Positions 24,362-32,202 of a DNA stretch of 59,176 bases are shown here, in pieces. Below the pieces are notes generated by a model. The model was given only the letters and a program-made list of their open reading frames with translations, did not search any database and was not told the DNA's origin. The DNA is from Eubacteriales bacterium. GTDB taxonomy: Bacteria; Bacillota; Clostridia; Eubacteriales; Anaerofustaceae. A program made the position numbers and the translations under genes. The DNA is taken from positions 1-59,176 of the forward strand of contig JAIKVR010000023.1 of NCBI GenBank assembly GCA_024685545.1. Reading direction: 5' to 3'. Every line of letters starts with the position of its first letter. Within the stretch, counting starts at the first letter, position 1.

Positions 24362-24943
24362 TTACCTCCGGTGAGACTTCTCATACTCTTCCCAATCGAA
24401 AAGCTCGTCGTCTTTGACGATGAAAGCTTTTTTCGCCAACCGGGCCATCGGAGTGTCGGACAGGGAATCCGAATAGAATTCGTCTATGGAAGCATCCGGG
24501 AACTGTTCCCTGAAGCGAAGCGGCTTGACCTCAGCCAGATTGTTCGGGGAGAAGTATTTCCCCGTAACTGGATCCACTTCGGAAGCGATCAGATACTTAA
24601 TCCCGATTTCATCGCAGATATATTTAAGCTGGAAATAGGGCGAGGCACTGATGATAACGTCGTCTTCCTTCATCTGTTCAAGATACCATGGCTTGATCTT
24701 TTCCCTTTTCTTTTCCCAAAATGCCCTGAGGGTGTCCTTCATGTCGGGAACGAACCTGTAATAGGAATAGAACATCTCCTTCATCCGCGTCTTATCCCAT
24801 TTTTTTAGCTTATACCCCGTCCAGGCCCAGCACATCAAAGGAAGCTTCACGATGATGGCCGGATTGCGCTTGAGGCAGAAAAAGAACAGATCCACTGATG
24901 AATCCCCGTAATATATAGTGTCGTCAAAATCGTATACGTTCAT
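24362..24943 (-). CDS. HAD-IB family phosphatase
   Basis: About 193 residues. HAD motif I is YDFDDTIYYGDSS at residues 4-16, a helical cap region follows, then motif II IISASPYFQ, a lysine in AEVKPLRF and motif III/IV FYSDSLSDTPMA. This is the SerB-like subclass IB, often acting on phosphorylated alcohols or phospholipid head groups. The substrate is not evident. I place the start at the ATG at 24943. A TATAAT lies only six bases upstream of it, so the mRNA may be leaderless, although no good -35 is seen. Confidence 0.78.
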   Translation of the reverse strand: MNVYDFDDTIYYGDSSVDLFFFCLKRNPAIIVKLPLMCWAWTGYKLKKWDKTRMKEMFYSYYRFVPDMKDTLRAFWEKKREKIKPWYLEQMKEDDVIISASPYFQLKYICDEIGIKYLIASEVDPVTGKYFSPNNLAEVKPLRFREQFPDASIDEFYSDSLSDTPMARLAKKAFIVKDDELFDWEEYEKSHRR

Positions 24944-25039
24944 GCACCGATTATAATCGAACTTCCTGTTTTTTCGAGGGAAAACCTGAATCCATACCGA
25001 ATTCCTCCCCATCAAGCATACACTCCGGATCCAAAGCGC

Positions 25040-25065
25040 AAAAAAACCTCCCCGGATGGGGAGGC
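25040..25065 (-). terminator. Rho-independent terminator
   Basis: CCTCCCC pairs with GGGGAGG around a GGAT loop; the minus strand runs into seven T. It ends the M23 peptidase-acetyltransferase operon. Confidence 0.88.
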
Positions 25066-25083
25066 TGGAGCATATATTATTTA

Positions 25084-25869
25084 TTATTTTCTTTCTATAT
25101 ATACCGCGTAAACATCGTAGGCGCGGTCCTTTTTATATCCGAACTTTTCTGCCATGTGAAGGCTTATCTCGCTTGCCGCATCACAGCTCGGATACCAGCC
25201 GCGCTCCAGACAGGCCAGGATCATTTTCGCAGTGACAGCCATCGCAAGGCCCTTGCGGCGGTACGGTCGGAAAGTGTCAGTCTCAACCTCGCAGCCGCCT
25301 TCGTATACAGTGTAAGAGGACGAACCGGAAACGAACTTGTCTCTGTAGATCACTGCAAATCCCATCCCGCGTTTAGCGAAATCCTCATAGGAATCGAACT
25401 GACAAACCAGTTCTTTCGACCAGTCATCCTCCAATGCCATCTCATACAGCTTCTCGTCGATAGGCACGATCTCGTAGCCTTTTGGCAGTGAATCGATGCA
25501 GCTTTTCAGATATTCCCGGTCGAAATTGTCACCAAGCTTTTTCGTTGCGTAGCGTGTGATCTTCTCCGCGTCTTCTCCGTAGGTGTCTATTATCAGATTT
25601 GCCCAGTTTCTGTTACGGGGCACCAGGAGAACATCATCGATGATATCCTCCGGTATCTCCGTTATAAATTCGACTGCAACTGGCGAGTCCGGGTCCCCAG
25701 TGAGGTACACGAAATCCCCAGTGATGATGCGGGCTGCGGTTGGATGTTCGAGGTCATCCACCCAGCATGCCCCCATATATCCGGTAAGATAGCTCCATAT
25801 GCCGGTCTCATCCCAGCCGGCGAACAGCTCTTTTACCTTGTCCGCTTCAAAATACTCAAGTTTATACAT
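25084..25869 (-). CDS. GNAT family N-acetyltransferase
   Basis: About 261 residues. The C-terminal half has the GNAT acetyl-CoA loop TFRPYRRKGLAMAVTAKMIL followed by ISLHMAEKFGYKK near the end, as in two-domain clostridial GNAT proteins. The N-terminal half (WDETGIWSYLTGYMGACWVD, with DLEHPTAARIITGDF) is the partner domain of this subfamily. The acceptor is unknown. ATG at 25869 with GGAG upstream, only two bases after the M23 peptidase stop, so it is the second gene of that operon. Confidence 0.8.
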   Translation of the reverse strand: MYKLEYFEADKVKELFAGWDETGIWSYLTGYMGACWVDDLEHPTAARIITGDFVYLTGDPDSPVAVEFITEIPEDIIDDVLLVPRNRNWANLIIDTYGEDAEKITRYATKKLGDNFDREYLKSCIDSLPKGYEIVPIDEKLYEMALEDDWSKELVCQFDSYEDFAKRGMGFAVIYRDKFVSGSSSYTVYEGGCEVETDTFRPYRRKGLAMAVTAKMILACLERGWYPSCDAASEISLHMAEKFGYKKDRAYDVYAVYIERK

Positions 25870-25871
25870 GC

Positions 25872-27566
25872 TTATTCTCCGTCCGAGAGTGCCCTTAAAT
25901 GCTTGCCTACGTACAGCGACGGGAACCACACCAATATTGGATCCTTCTGGCCGGATGGGTTGCGAATCTCAAAATGCAGGTGGGTTCCTGTGGAACGGCC
26001 TGTCGAGCCCATGTAGCCTATCGCATCACCCTGGTTGACGTGTGCCCCGACGTCAACGTACAGCTTGGCCATATGTGCGTATACCGTAGCATATCCGGTC
26101 GGGTGCTGGATCATTATTGCGTTGCCGTAGGTGCCCCACCATCCCGAATATGTCACCTTTCCTGCCGCCGATGCGAAGATGTCCCCTGCGCGCCCGTTGG
26201 CAATGTCCACAGCCTTTCCCCCGGCATGGCTTCCCGGTTTATCCAGTGCGGAGATATTTCCGGTGGTGGGGATGACGAACATGCCCATGTTGGAAGGCAA
26301 TGTACGAGTCCCTTTGCAGTATATGGCCGGCTTGGGTTCCCTGACGACCGTTTCGTCCAGGATCTTTTCGCTCACTACCTTGTTATTCTCATATGTAATG
26401 ACGGAATGTACGGTCTTTAATCCGTTCTCGCCTTCCTGAACAAGCACATTCTGAGTAACATAATAAGCTGAGGATTCACGTTGCTCCGTTGTATAGGGTA
26501 CGCTTGCCTGATAACGTACTTCCTTTACGGTGGTTACCTTCAACAAAGGAAGCTTCTCGGTATCGTTTGCCTCTGAAGTGCCTACCCGAAATATCATCGC
26601 TGTTGCAAGTCCTCCGGAGATCTCGTTTGCAGACGGAGTCCTCGGAGCTACAGACTGTTCGGTTACTGTGAGTGAATACAGGAAAGAAATGGCATCTCTC
26701 TTGGATGAAACGAAATCTGACTGCACCGTGGTGTCTTTAACACTCAGATCACTGGAGAACGAGCTCTCGTATACGTCAAGTACCTCATATTTGCTGTCCG
26801 TCTCCATCCCGTATTCTTTCAGGAACTCGTCGAGGGCGTCCTGAGCTGTCTCCCTGTCTTTCAGCCAGACTGCTTCTCTCCCGTCTACTGTGATCGCCGC
26901 GCCGGTGAAGTACAGATTCAGTCCAAAGGAGTCCACCTTGCTGATGATATCGTTTACGTTCATGATATTGCGGCTGAAAAGCGTAAACGCAGGCTCGAAA
27001 GTAACGCTTCGCTCGAAGTAGAGATCCTTCACGTCATATGCCTCATTGTACAATGCGGTGAGCTTATCGAGGGCATCGTTCAGATCATTCATATCAGACA
27101 CGGTCCCGATCTCGTGCCCGTTGATGGAAACGTTATATCCGACGGAAAGAGTAGTGATGAAAAAAACCAGCACCAGGGCAAGAGCCGCAAATGCTGCGGT
27201 CAACAGAGGACGGCGCCTGGACTCTGCCCAGTCCAGTGCAGCTCCTGCACCGTAGCGCACCGTGTACGCGACTTTTTCAGCGCGTCCGGCGACGCTCAGC
27301 TTCTCCTTTTTATCCAGGGAGTATTCTTTTTCAGCGGCTTTGATCTCCCTTGAGGTCATTCCCCTCATCTCTCCGGTCCCGAACTTGAAGTCCATAGCTT
27401 CCTTTTCGGCAGCCCTTCTCGCCTCGTTCACGGCTACGTTGTCGGAAACCGCGTTTTCACGCATTTTCCGCCTTGCCATTCTATCAAGGAATCTCTCCAG
27501 CTTATTATAATCTGTCTTTGTATGTTGGTCCTTCCTGGGAAGAAGATACCGGTTCTTTCTTTTCAT
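25872..27566 (-). CDS. M23 family metallopeptidase with G5 domain, membrane anchored
   Basis: 564 residues. A basic cytoplasmic N-terminus (about 110 residues) is followed by one transmembrane helix (LLTAAFAALALVLVFFITTL). An extracellular region of about 200 residues leads to a G5 domain (from VTTVKEVRYQASVPYTTEQ to DETVVREPKPAI). The C-terminal LytM/M23 peptidase has zinc ligands in GSHAGGKAVD (H and D) and HLHFE. Such enzymes cut peptide cross-links of peptidoglycan during growth, and G5 domains bind cell-wall sugars. The long cytoplasmic extension is unusual. First gene of a two-gene operon with a GNAT gene. Confidence 0.87.
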   Translation of the reverse strand: MKRKNRYLLPRKDQHTKTDYNKLERFLDRMARRKMRENAVSDNVAVNEARRAAEKEAMDFKFGTGEMRGMTSREIKAAEKEYSLDKKEKLSVAGRAEKVAYTVRYGAGAALDWAESRRRPLLTAAFAALALVLVFFITTLSVGYNVSINGHEIGTVSDMNDLNDALDKLTALYNEAYDVKDLYFERSVTFEPAFTLFSRNIMNVNDIISKVDSFGLNLYFTGAAITVDGREAVWLKDRETAQDALDEFLKEYGMETDSKYEVLDVYESSFSSDLSVKDTTVQSDFVSSKRDAISFLYSLTVTEQSVAPRTPSANEISGGLATAMIFRVGTSEANDTEKLPLLKVTTVKEVRYQASVPYTTEQRESSAYYVTQNVLVQEGENGLKTVHSVITYENNKVVSEKILDETVVREPKPAIYCKGTRTLPSNMGMFVIPTTGNISALDKPGSHAGGKAVDIANGRAGDIFASAAGKVTYSGWWGTYGNAIMIQHPTGYATVYAHMAKLYVDVGAHVNQGDAIGYMGSTGRSTGTHLHFEIRNPSGQKDPILVWFPSLYVGKHLRALSDGE

Positions 27567-27664
27567 TTTTCAGTGTCCCTGTATTATCTGCATGCCCTGC
27601 ACAGTTTCCTTGCGCAAAGCGGTAATTTATCCGTAATGGGAATGTATATCTTTTCCCGCGGGCT

Positions 27665-27693
27665 ATTTTATCACGTATAGGCAGATATTTCAA
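27665..27693 (-). promoter_or_regulatory. Promoter of the M23 peptidase operon
   Basis: On the minus strand TTGAAA (27693-27688), a 17-base spacer and TAAAAT (27670-27665). It leaves a leader of about 90 bases before the ATG. Confidence 0.6.
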
Positions 27694-27754
27694 CATCCTG
27701 CTTTACCGGGCGTTGGAAGACAGGCAAATGAATGACCGGCGAAGCTCGACTCAA

Positions 27755-27780
27755 ATAAAAGAAAGCCCCTTAGGGCTTTC
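27755..27780 (-). terminator. Rho-independent terminator
   Basis: GAAAGCCC and GGGCTTTC arms (27761-27780) with a short loop; the minus strand continues TTTTATTTG. It ends the tandem esterase genes. Confidence 0.75.
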
Positions 27781-27795
27781 TACTAATCGTATATT

Positions 27796-28617
27796 TCAGA
27801 CCGTGACGGTGTTATCAGGCACTCCCCAGTATTCGAGCGCGTGCTGAATGGTGAGATCCCAGAATCTCCATTCGTGAGCATAGCCTTCGATCTCCTCGAA
27901 CTTGGCTTCCAGATCGAAGCTTCTGGCGTATTCTTCGAACTTCCTGAATCCATCGATCCCGAAATCCTTGGTGCCGCAGGCGCAGTAGAACTTGGGAAGA
28001 AGTCCTGCCTGGGATTTTTCTTTCAGGCGGTCCCACAGATTCTCTTCGCTGGCGAGGTAGCCTTCTTCGCTGCCGTATTTCTCCAGCGCTTCTTTCTTCA
28101 TCCTTTCGGCGTACTCGGCCATCGGACCCTCCGCCTTACCCCTGAACATTTCCCTCGGATCGCTAGCTGCGGCGGAAAGAACCGCAGCACCGGCGAATTT
28201 ATCGGGAAATCCCAGAACATATTTCAGCGTTCCGCCTCCTCCCATGGAAAGCCCGGCGATGTAGTTGTCCTCGCGCTTATCGCTTGCGGGCAGCCAGTTG
28301 TACACGAAAGGCATGAGTTCCTTGACCAGGAAGTCGTACATATTGTAGCCTCCGATGTTGGCGTAACTGGAATTCAAAGCGCTGGGCATGACTACGATCA
28401 GATTCTTCTCTGTGGCGTAAAGCTCGATATCGGATTTGCGCACCCAGTCGGAATAATCTCCCATACCTCCATGAAGCAGCCAGAGCACTTTATATCTGGC
28501 GCCGCTGGAATAGAATTCTGCTGCGTCCTGTCCCCAGGCCTTGTCGGGAAGTATGAAGTTGATATGAGTATTACCTCCGAGGTACTGACTGTTGATGTTC
28601 GCTCTAAGAAATGCCAT
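27796..28617 (-). CDS. Alpha/beta-hydrolase esterase (tributyrin esterase / FrmB-like), copy 2
   Basis: 273 residues of the esterase D/FrmB type. WLLHGGMGDYSDWVRKS carries the oxyanion-hole HGG, GLSMGGGG the catalytic serine (GxSxG), and AHEWRFWD near the end the catalytic histidine. No signal peptide, so intracellular. Such enzymes hydrolyse short-chain acyl esters, S-formylglutathione or acetylated sugars. It is a close paralogue of the gene immediately upstream, 15 bases apart on the same strand, with a GAGG site. Confidence 0.85.
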   Translation of the reverse strand: MAFLRANINSQYLGGNTHINFILPDKAWGQDAAEFYSSGARYKVLWLLHGGMGDYSDWVRKSDIELYATEKNLIVVMPSALNSSYANIGGYNMYDFLVKELMPFVYNWLPASDKREDNYIAGLSMGGGGTLKYVLGFPDKFAGAAVLSAAASDPREMFRGKAEGPMAEYAERMKKEALEKYGSEEGYLASEENLWDRLKEKSQAGLLPKFYCACGTKDFGIDGFRKFEEYARSFDLEAKFEEIEGYAHEWRFWDLTIQHALEYWGVPDNTVTV

Positions 28618-28632
28618 TTCCTTCCTCCTTCC

Positions 28633-29460
28633 TCACATCTGCGGCGCAGGAGCGTCGGGAATGCCGAAAAAGTCGAGCGCATGCTGGATCGTAAGGTCCC
28701 AGAACCGCCATTCATGGCCATAACCCTCGATCTCCTCAAACTCCGCGTCCAGTCCTATCTGCTCGGCGTACTTTCTGAACTCCGTGAAAGACTGATATAG
28801 AAAATCCTTCTTTCCGCAGGCAAAATAGAATCTTGGAAGCTTTCCGGTACCGGCCTTTTCAGCCAGACGTTCCCATGTATTTTCGTAGCTGTCAAGGAAC
28901 TCTTCCTTACTGCCGAAATTCTTCATGGCGTTGACCAGCATGAGATTTCCCGCACCGTCTCCGTTCTTCTCCTGATCCTCGAGGACCTTCCTGTAGTTGG
29001 AAGGAGGTCCGGAAAGTACCGCTGCGGCAGCGAATTTTTCCGGATAATTAACGGCATATTTTGCCGTCCCAAAGCCTCCCATTGAAAGCCCGGCGATGTA
29101 ATTGTCCTCGCGTTTATCGCTGGCCGGCAGCCAGTTGTACACTAGCGGCATGAGTTCCTTGGTAAGAAAATCCCACATGTTGTAGCGAAGGGTGGTGTCG
29201 TTGGAATAACCGGAATTCAGGGCGCTGGGCATGACCACGATAAGGTTCTTTTCCGTGGCGTAGATCTCGATGTTGGACTTCCTGATCCAGTCAGTAGAGT
29301 CTCCGAAAGCCCCGTGCAGGAGCCAGAGCACCTTGTACTTTTCGCCGCTTCCGTAGAATTCGGCGGCGTCCTGCCCCCAGCCTTTATCGGGCATGATAAC
29401 GGATATCTCCGTATTACCGCCCAGATATTGGCTGTTGAAATTTAACTCGAACAGTGCCAT
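28633..29460 (-). CDS. Alpha/beta-hydrolase esterase (tributyrin esterase / FrmB-like), copy 1
   Basis: 275 residues. Same architecture as the following gene: WLLHGAFGDSTDWIRKS, the nucleophile elbow GLSMGGFGTAKYA and the histidine in GHEWRFWD. Shared long identical runs with the downstream copy (for example NSQYLGGNT and NWLPASDKREDNYIAGLSMG) show a tandem duplication followed by divergence, with a few insertions (FGSKEEFLDSYENTW here). The ATG at 29460 has a GGAG site; an earlier in-frame start would add 21 residues. Confidence 0.85.
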   Translation of the reverse strand: MALFELNFNSQYLGGNTEISVIMPDKGWGQDAAEFYGSGEKYKVLWLLHGAFGDSTDWIRKSNIEIYATEKNLIVVMPSALNSGYSNDTTLRYNMWDFLTKELMPLVYNWLPASDKREDNYIAGLSMGGFGTAKYAVNYPEKFAAAAVLSGPPSNYRKVLEDQEKNGDGAGNLMLVNAMKNFGSKEEFLDSYENTWERLAEKAGTGKLPRFYFACGKKDFLYQSFTEFRKYAEQIGLDAEFEEIEGYGHEWRFWDLTIQHALDFFGIPDAPAPQM

Positions 29461-29576
29461 ATCATTCTCCAAATCTTTTTTCCCGCGTGAGCGCAGGATG
29501 AATTTATTATATTCCCTTCCCATTCAAAAGTCAATTTATCCTGCCGCTGACTAGCTTCCTGCCGCAGATTCAAACA

Positions 29577-29611
29577 ATAAAAAAGCCGGGAGAAACTAAG
29601 CCTTCCCGGCT
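29577..29611 (-). terminator. Rho-independent terminator
   Basis: AGCCGGGA (29584-29591) pairs with TCCCGGCT (29604-29611); the minus strand then has a run of six T. It ends the ior-ptb-buk operon. Confidence 0.88.
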
Positions 29612-29625
29612 GTATGAATGTTTTC

Positions 29626-30708
29626 TTATGCGTAAGGCCTGTCAGCAGGCTCGCTGTATTCCCTGGCAGTCTCTATGCCCGTCAGCACGCGGTACGCACC
29701 GTCAGCCAGGGCCTGCATCTCGTTCTCTCCGGGCATCACGACGACCGGAGCGATGAAACGTACCCTTTCGGTTATCATGTCAGTGAACTGTCCGGAATAG
29801 GCGATTCCGCCTGTCAGAATGATCGTATCCACATTCCCGTTCACGTCCACGCTGAGCCGCGCAATGCTCTGGGAGACACCCAGCGCCATAGCCTCTATCG
29901 CCAGTGCGGCCTCTTTGTCACCGCCGTTCATGCGTTCAATCACTTCCTTCGCGTCTGCACTACCGCACAGCGATGTCAGTCCGCCTTCCCTCTGAAGAAT
30001 GAACATCGTATCTTTGTAGGAAAGATTGTTCTCCGAAATATACTTAGCAAGACGGAAATCGGGTATGAGCCCGGCTCTTTCGGGAGAGAACGGTCCCTCG
30101 TCATCGGAAATCATGTCTATGATGCGGCCTTTCGAGTGGAGAGTCAGCGTGATCCCTCCTCCCATGTGAGCTACGACGATATTCTGCTCCCTGTAGTCGA
30201 GTCCGTTTTCCAGACAATATCTGATAGCCATCGACCTCATATTGAGGTTATGCCCCTGTCCGTAACGGCGTATTTCCTTTAATCCAGTGACCCTCACGAC
30301 ATCTGTCATTTCATCCACGGTAACAGGGTCGTAGATATAAGCCTTTATTCCAAGCGGCCGTGCGATCTTCAGGGCTATTGCGGCACCGAGGTTGGATGCG
30401 TGGTGGTTCATTGGTCTGTGCTCCAGAACGTCGAGCATCTCATCATTGACCTCGTAGGCACCGGACGAGACGGGGGGCAGCAGACCGCCTCGGGACATCA
30501 CGCAGGCCAGCTCCTCAAGAGGCTGTCCGTGCTTTTCGAGGGTCTCCAGCACTATCGGCAGTCTGTATGGTATCTGTGAAAAGATCGTCGAGTAACCAAG
30601 CAGAGCATTCGTGTCATGTTTGACGTCCTCCTGCCAAAGCTGCTGAGTATCCTCATATACTGCGATCTTAGTCGAGGAGGAACCGGGGTTAAGGACCAGT
30701 ATCCTCAT
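29626..30708 (-). CDS. buk: Butyrate kinase / branched-chain-fatty-acid kinase
   Basis: 360 residues of the acetokinase (ASKHA) family. ILVLNPGSSSTKIAVYED is the phosphate-1 motif, VVAHMGGGITLTLHSKGRII the phosphate-2 motif and ILTGGIAYSGQFTDM the adenosine motif. It converts acyl-phosphate plus ADP to a carboxylate plus ATP. It overlaps the ptb stop by four bases (ATGA). In this operon the acyl group is likely derived from amino acids through IorAB, so branched-chain or aromatic acids may be its true substrates. Confidence 0.9.
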   Translation of the reverse strand: MRILVLNPGSSSTKIAVYEDTQQLWQEDVKHDTNALLGYSTIFSQIPYRLPIVLETLEKHGQPLEELACVMSRGGLLPPVSSGAYEVNDEMLDVLEHRPMNHHASNLGAAIALKIARPLGIKAYIYDPVTVDEMTDVVRVTGLKEIRRYGQGHNLNMRSMAIRYCLENGLDYREQNIVVAHMGGGITLTLHSKGRIIDMISDDEGPFSPERAGLIPDFRLAKYISENNLSYKDTMFILQREGGLTSLCGSADAKEVIERMNGGDKEAALAIEAMALGVSQSIARLSVDVNGNVDTIILTGGIAYSGQFTDMITERVRFIAPVVVMPGENEMQALADGAYRVLTGIETAREYSEPADRPYA

Positions 30709-31619
30709 TTCCCGAGCTCCCTGGTGATCAGGGCGGCCATCGCTATCGAGTTGAACTTTTCGTCGGCGTCAGAACCGCGGGAAGCGAGGATCACAGGCAC
30801 CTTTGCCCCCATGACAACACCGGCCATCTTGGCGCCAGCGGTCACTGTGAGGCATTTGCCCAGGATATTTCCCGCGACGATATCCGGAAGGATAAAGCCG
30901 TCAAAATCCCCGGAGTACGGGCAGTCATAGCCCTTATGCTCGGCTATTTCCCTGCTCATCGCACAGTCATAGGATATAGGTCCTACGATCCTGCAGCCGG
31001 TGATCTCTCCGCGTTCGTTCATCCGCTGGAGCTCCGCCCCGTCCACAGTCACCTGGATCTTGGGGTTTTCTTCTTCCACGTGGCATACCGCGGCGAGCTT
31101 CGGTTCATCCCAGCCGAGGGCATGAAGGGCTTTCACGGCGTTGTTTACGATCTGCACTTTCGTATCCAGATCGGGGTAAAGGATCATCCCTCCGTCAGAA
31201 GTCATGAACAGTTTATGGTAACCGGGTATCTCAAAGAGGGCGACGTGGCTCATCATGCCTTCCCCCCTCAGCCCGTTCTCCCTTTTTACCAGAGGTCCAA
31301 GGAAGCTCTTTGAATCTACCATACCCTTCATCAGAACATCCGCCCTGCTTTCGCGCACCTGGTCGACGGCTACCTGCGCGGGATTTTCCCCGCCGGCGTC
31401 CACGATCATCGCGTCCGGAATATCTGCGCCTTCCTCATCGAGGATGCGGCGTATCACCGTATAGTCTCCAACGAAAAGCGGTTCTGCAATGCCAGCCTCT
31501 CTGGCCTTCAGTCCGGAATCTACTACCGACTTGTCCCCGGCTCCGGCGATGGCGACAACGCTCATCTTTCCGGGATTATCAGTGGCTTTCCTTACGAGTT
31601 CAGCAAAATCTTTAAGCAT
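30705..31619 (-). CDS. ptb: Phosphate butyryltransferase
   Basis: 304 residues of the phosphotransacetylase/phosphotransbutyrylase fold. VVAIAGAGDKSVVDSGLKAR at the start, DVLMKGMVDSKSFLGPLV in the middle and VVMGAKVPVILASRGSDADE at the C-terminus fit Ptb. It swaps CoA for phosphate on butyryl- or related acyl-CoA, feeding the kinase encoded next. GGAGG site before the ATG, and 10 bases after iorB. Part of the iorA-iorB-ptb-buk operon. Confidence 0.9.
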   Translation of the reverse strand: MLKDFAELVRKATDNPGKMSVVAIAGAGDKSVVDSGLKAREAGIAEPLFVGDYTVIRRILDEEGADIPDAMIVDAGGENPAQVAVDQVRESRADVLMKGMVDSKSFLGPLVKRENGLRGEGMMSHVALFEIPGYHKLFMTSDGGMILYPDLDTKVQIVNNAVKALHALGWDEPKLAAVCHVEEENPKIQVTVDGAELQRMNERGEITGCRIVGPISYDCAMSREIAEHKGYDCPYSGDFDGFILPDIVAGNILGKCLTVTAGAKMAGVVMGAKVPVILASRGSDADEKFNSIAMAALITRELGK

Positions 31620-31629
31620 CCTGTCCTCC

Positions 31630-32202
31630 TTACATCGCGTAGCCCGCGTTGAAAGCGGCCTTGTTGAGATCTATGGTCTTGGGAGGCACGCTGCTCTCTA
31701 TTATTCCCATCCAATCTGCTGCCTCCAGGTGCATCGCTTTGACCATGGCGCCAAGCAGCACTATGTTGGCGACGACTACATTGCCCAGCTCCGCAGCTAC
31801 CTTATTGGCTTCTACCACCATGACGTTGGGTACTGTTTTTTCCAGTTCGTCCAGTATGCCGTGGGGATATTCCGCGGCTCCCTGAAGGATAGGAAGTCCG
31901 TTCAGCTCGCAGGTATCCGTGATGACGATGCCTCCTTCCCTGAGATAAGCGATGTTGCGTATCGCCTCGCATTTTTCAAAAGAGATGATTATATCCGCCT
32001 GACCGAAGCCAAGGGAAGGCGAATATACCTTTTCACCGTACCTGACCTGGGTAGTGACGGCGCCGCCGCGCTGGGCCATGCCGTGTATCTCGCTCATCTT
32101 CACGTCGTATCCCAGATCCATTAGACCTTTGGTGAGAATATTGGAAAAAGTGACCGTGCCCTGTCCGCCTACGCCGCAGAGCAGTATTCCTGTGGTAGCC
32201 AT
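31630..32202 (-). CDS. iorB: Indolepyruvate:ferredoxin oxidoreductase, beta subunit
   Basis: 190 residues, the gamma-domain subunit of 2-oxoacid:ferredoxin oxidoreductases. GILLCGVGGQGTVTFSNIL, SEIHGMAQRGGAVTTQVRYG and DIIISFEKCEAIRN are diagnostic. With IorA it oxidatively decarboxylates 2-oxoacids derived from aromatic (and probably branched-chain) amino acids, giving acyl-CoA, CO2 and reduced ferredoxin. The ATG at 32202 shares its A with the TAA stop of iorA, so translation is coupled. Confidence 0.92.
   Translation of the reverse strand: MATTGILLCGVGGQGTVTFSNILTKGLMDLGYDVKMSEIHGMAQRGGAVTTQVRYGEKVYSPSLGFGQADIIISFEKCEAIRNIAYLREGGIVITDTCELNGLPILQGAAEYPHGILDELEKTVPNVMVVEANKVAAELGNVVVANIVLLGAMVKAMHLEAADWMGIIESSVPPKTIDLNKAAFNAGYAM

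Noticed and set aside
27841..28800. 319-codon open frame opposite the two esterase genes
   Set aside because: Runs antisense through two genes with intact catalytic motifs; codon pattern is a shadow of the real strand.
31489..32124. 211-codon plus-strand frame over iorB/ptb
   Set aside because: Antisense to two overlapping genes with strong motifs.
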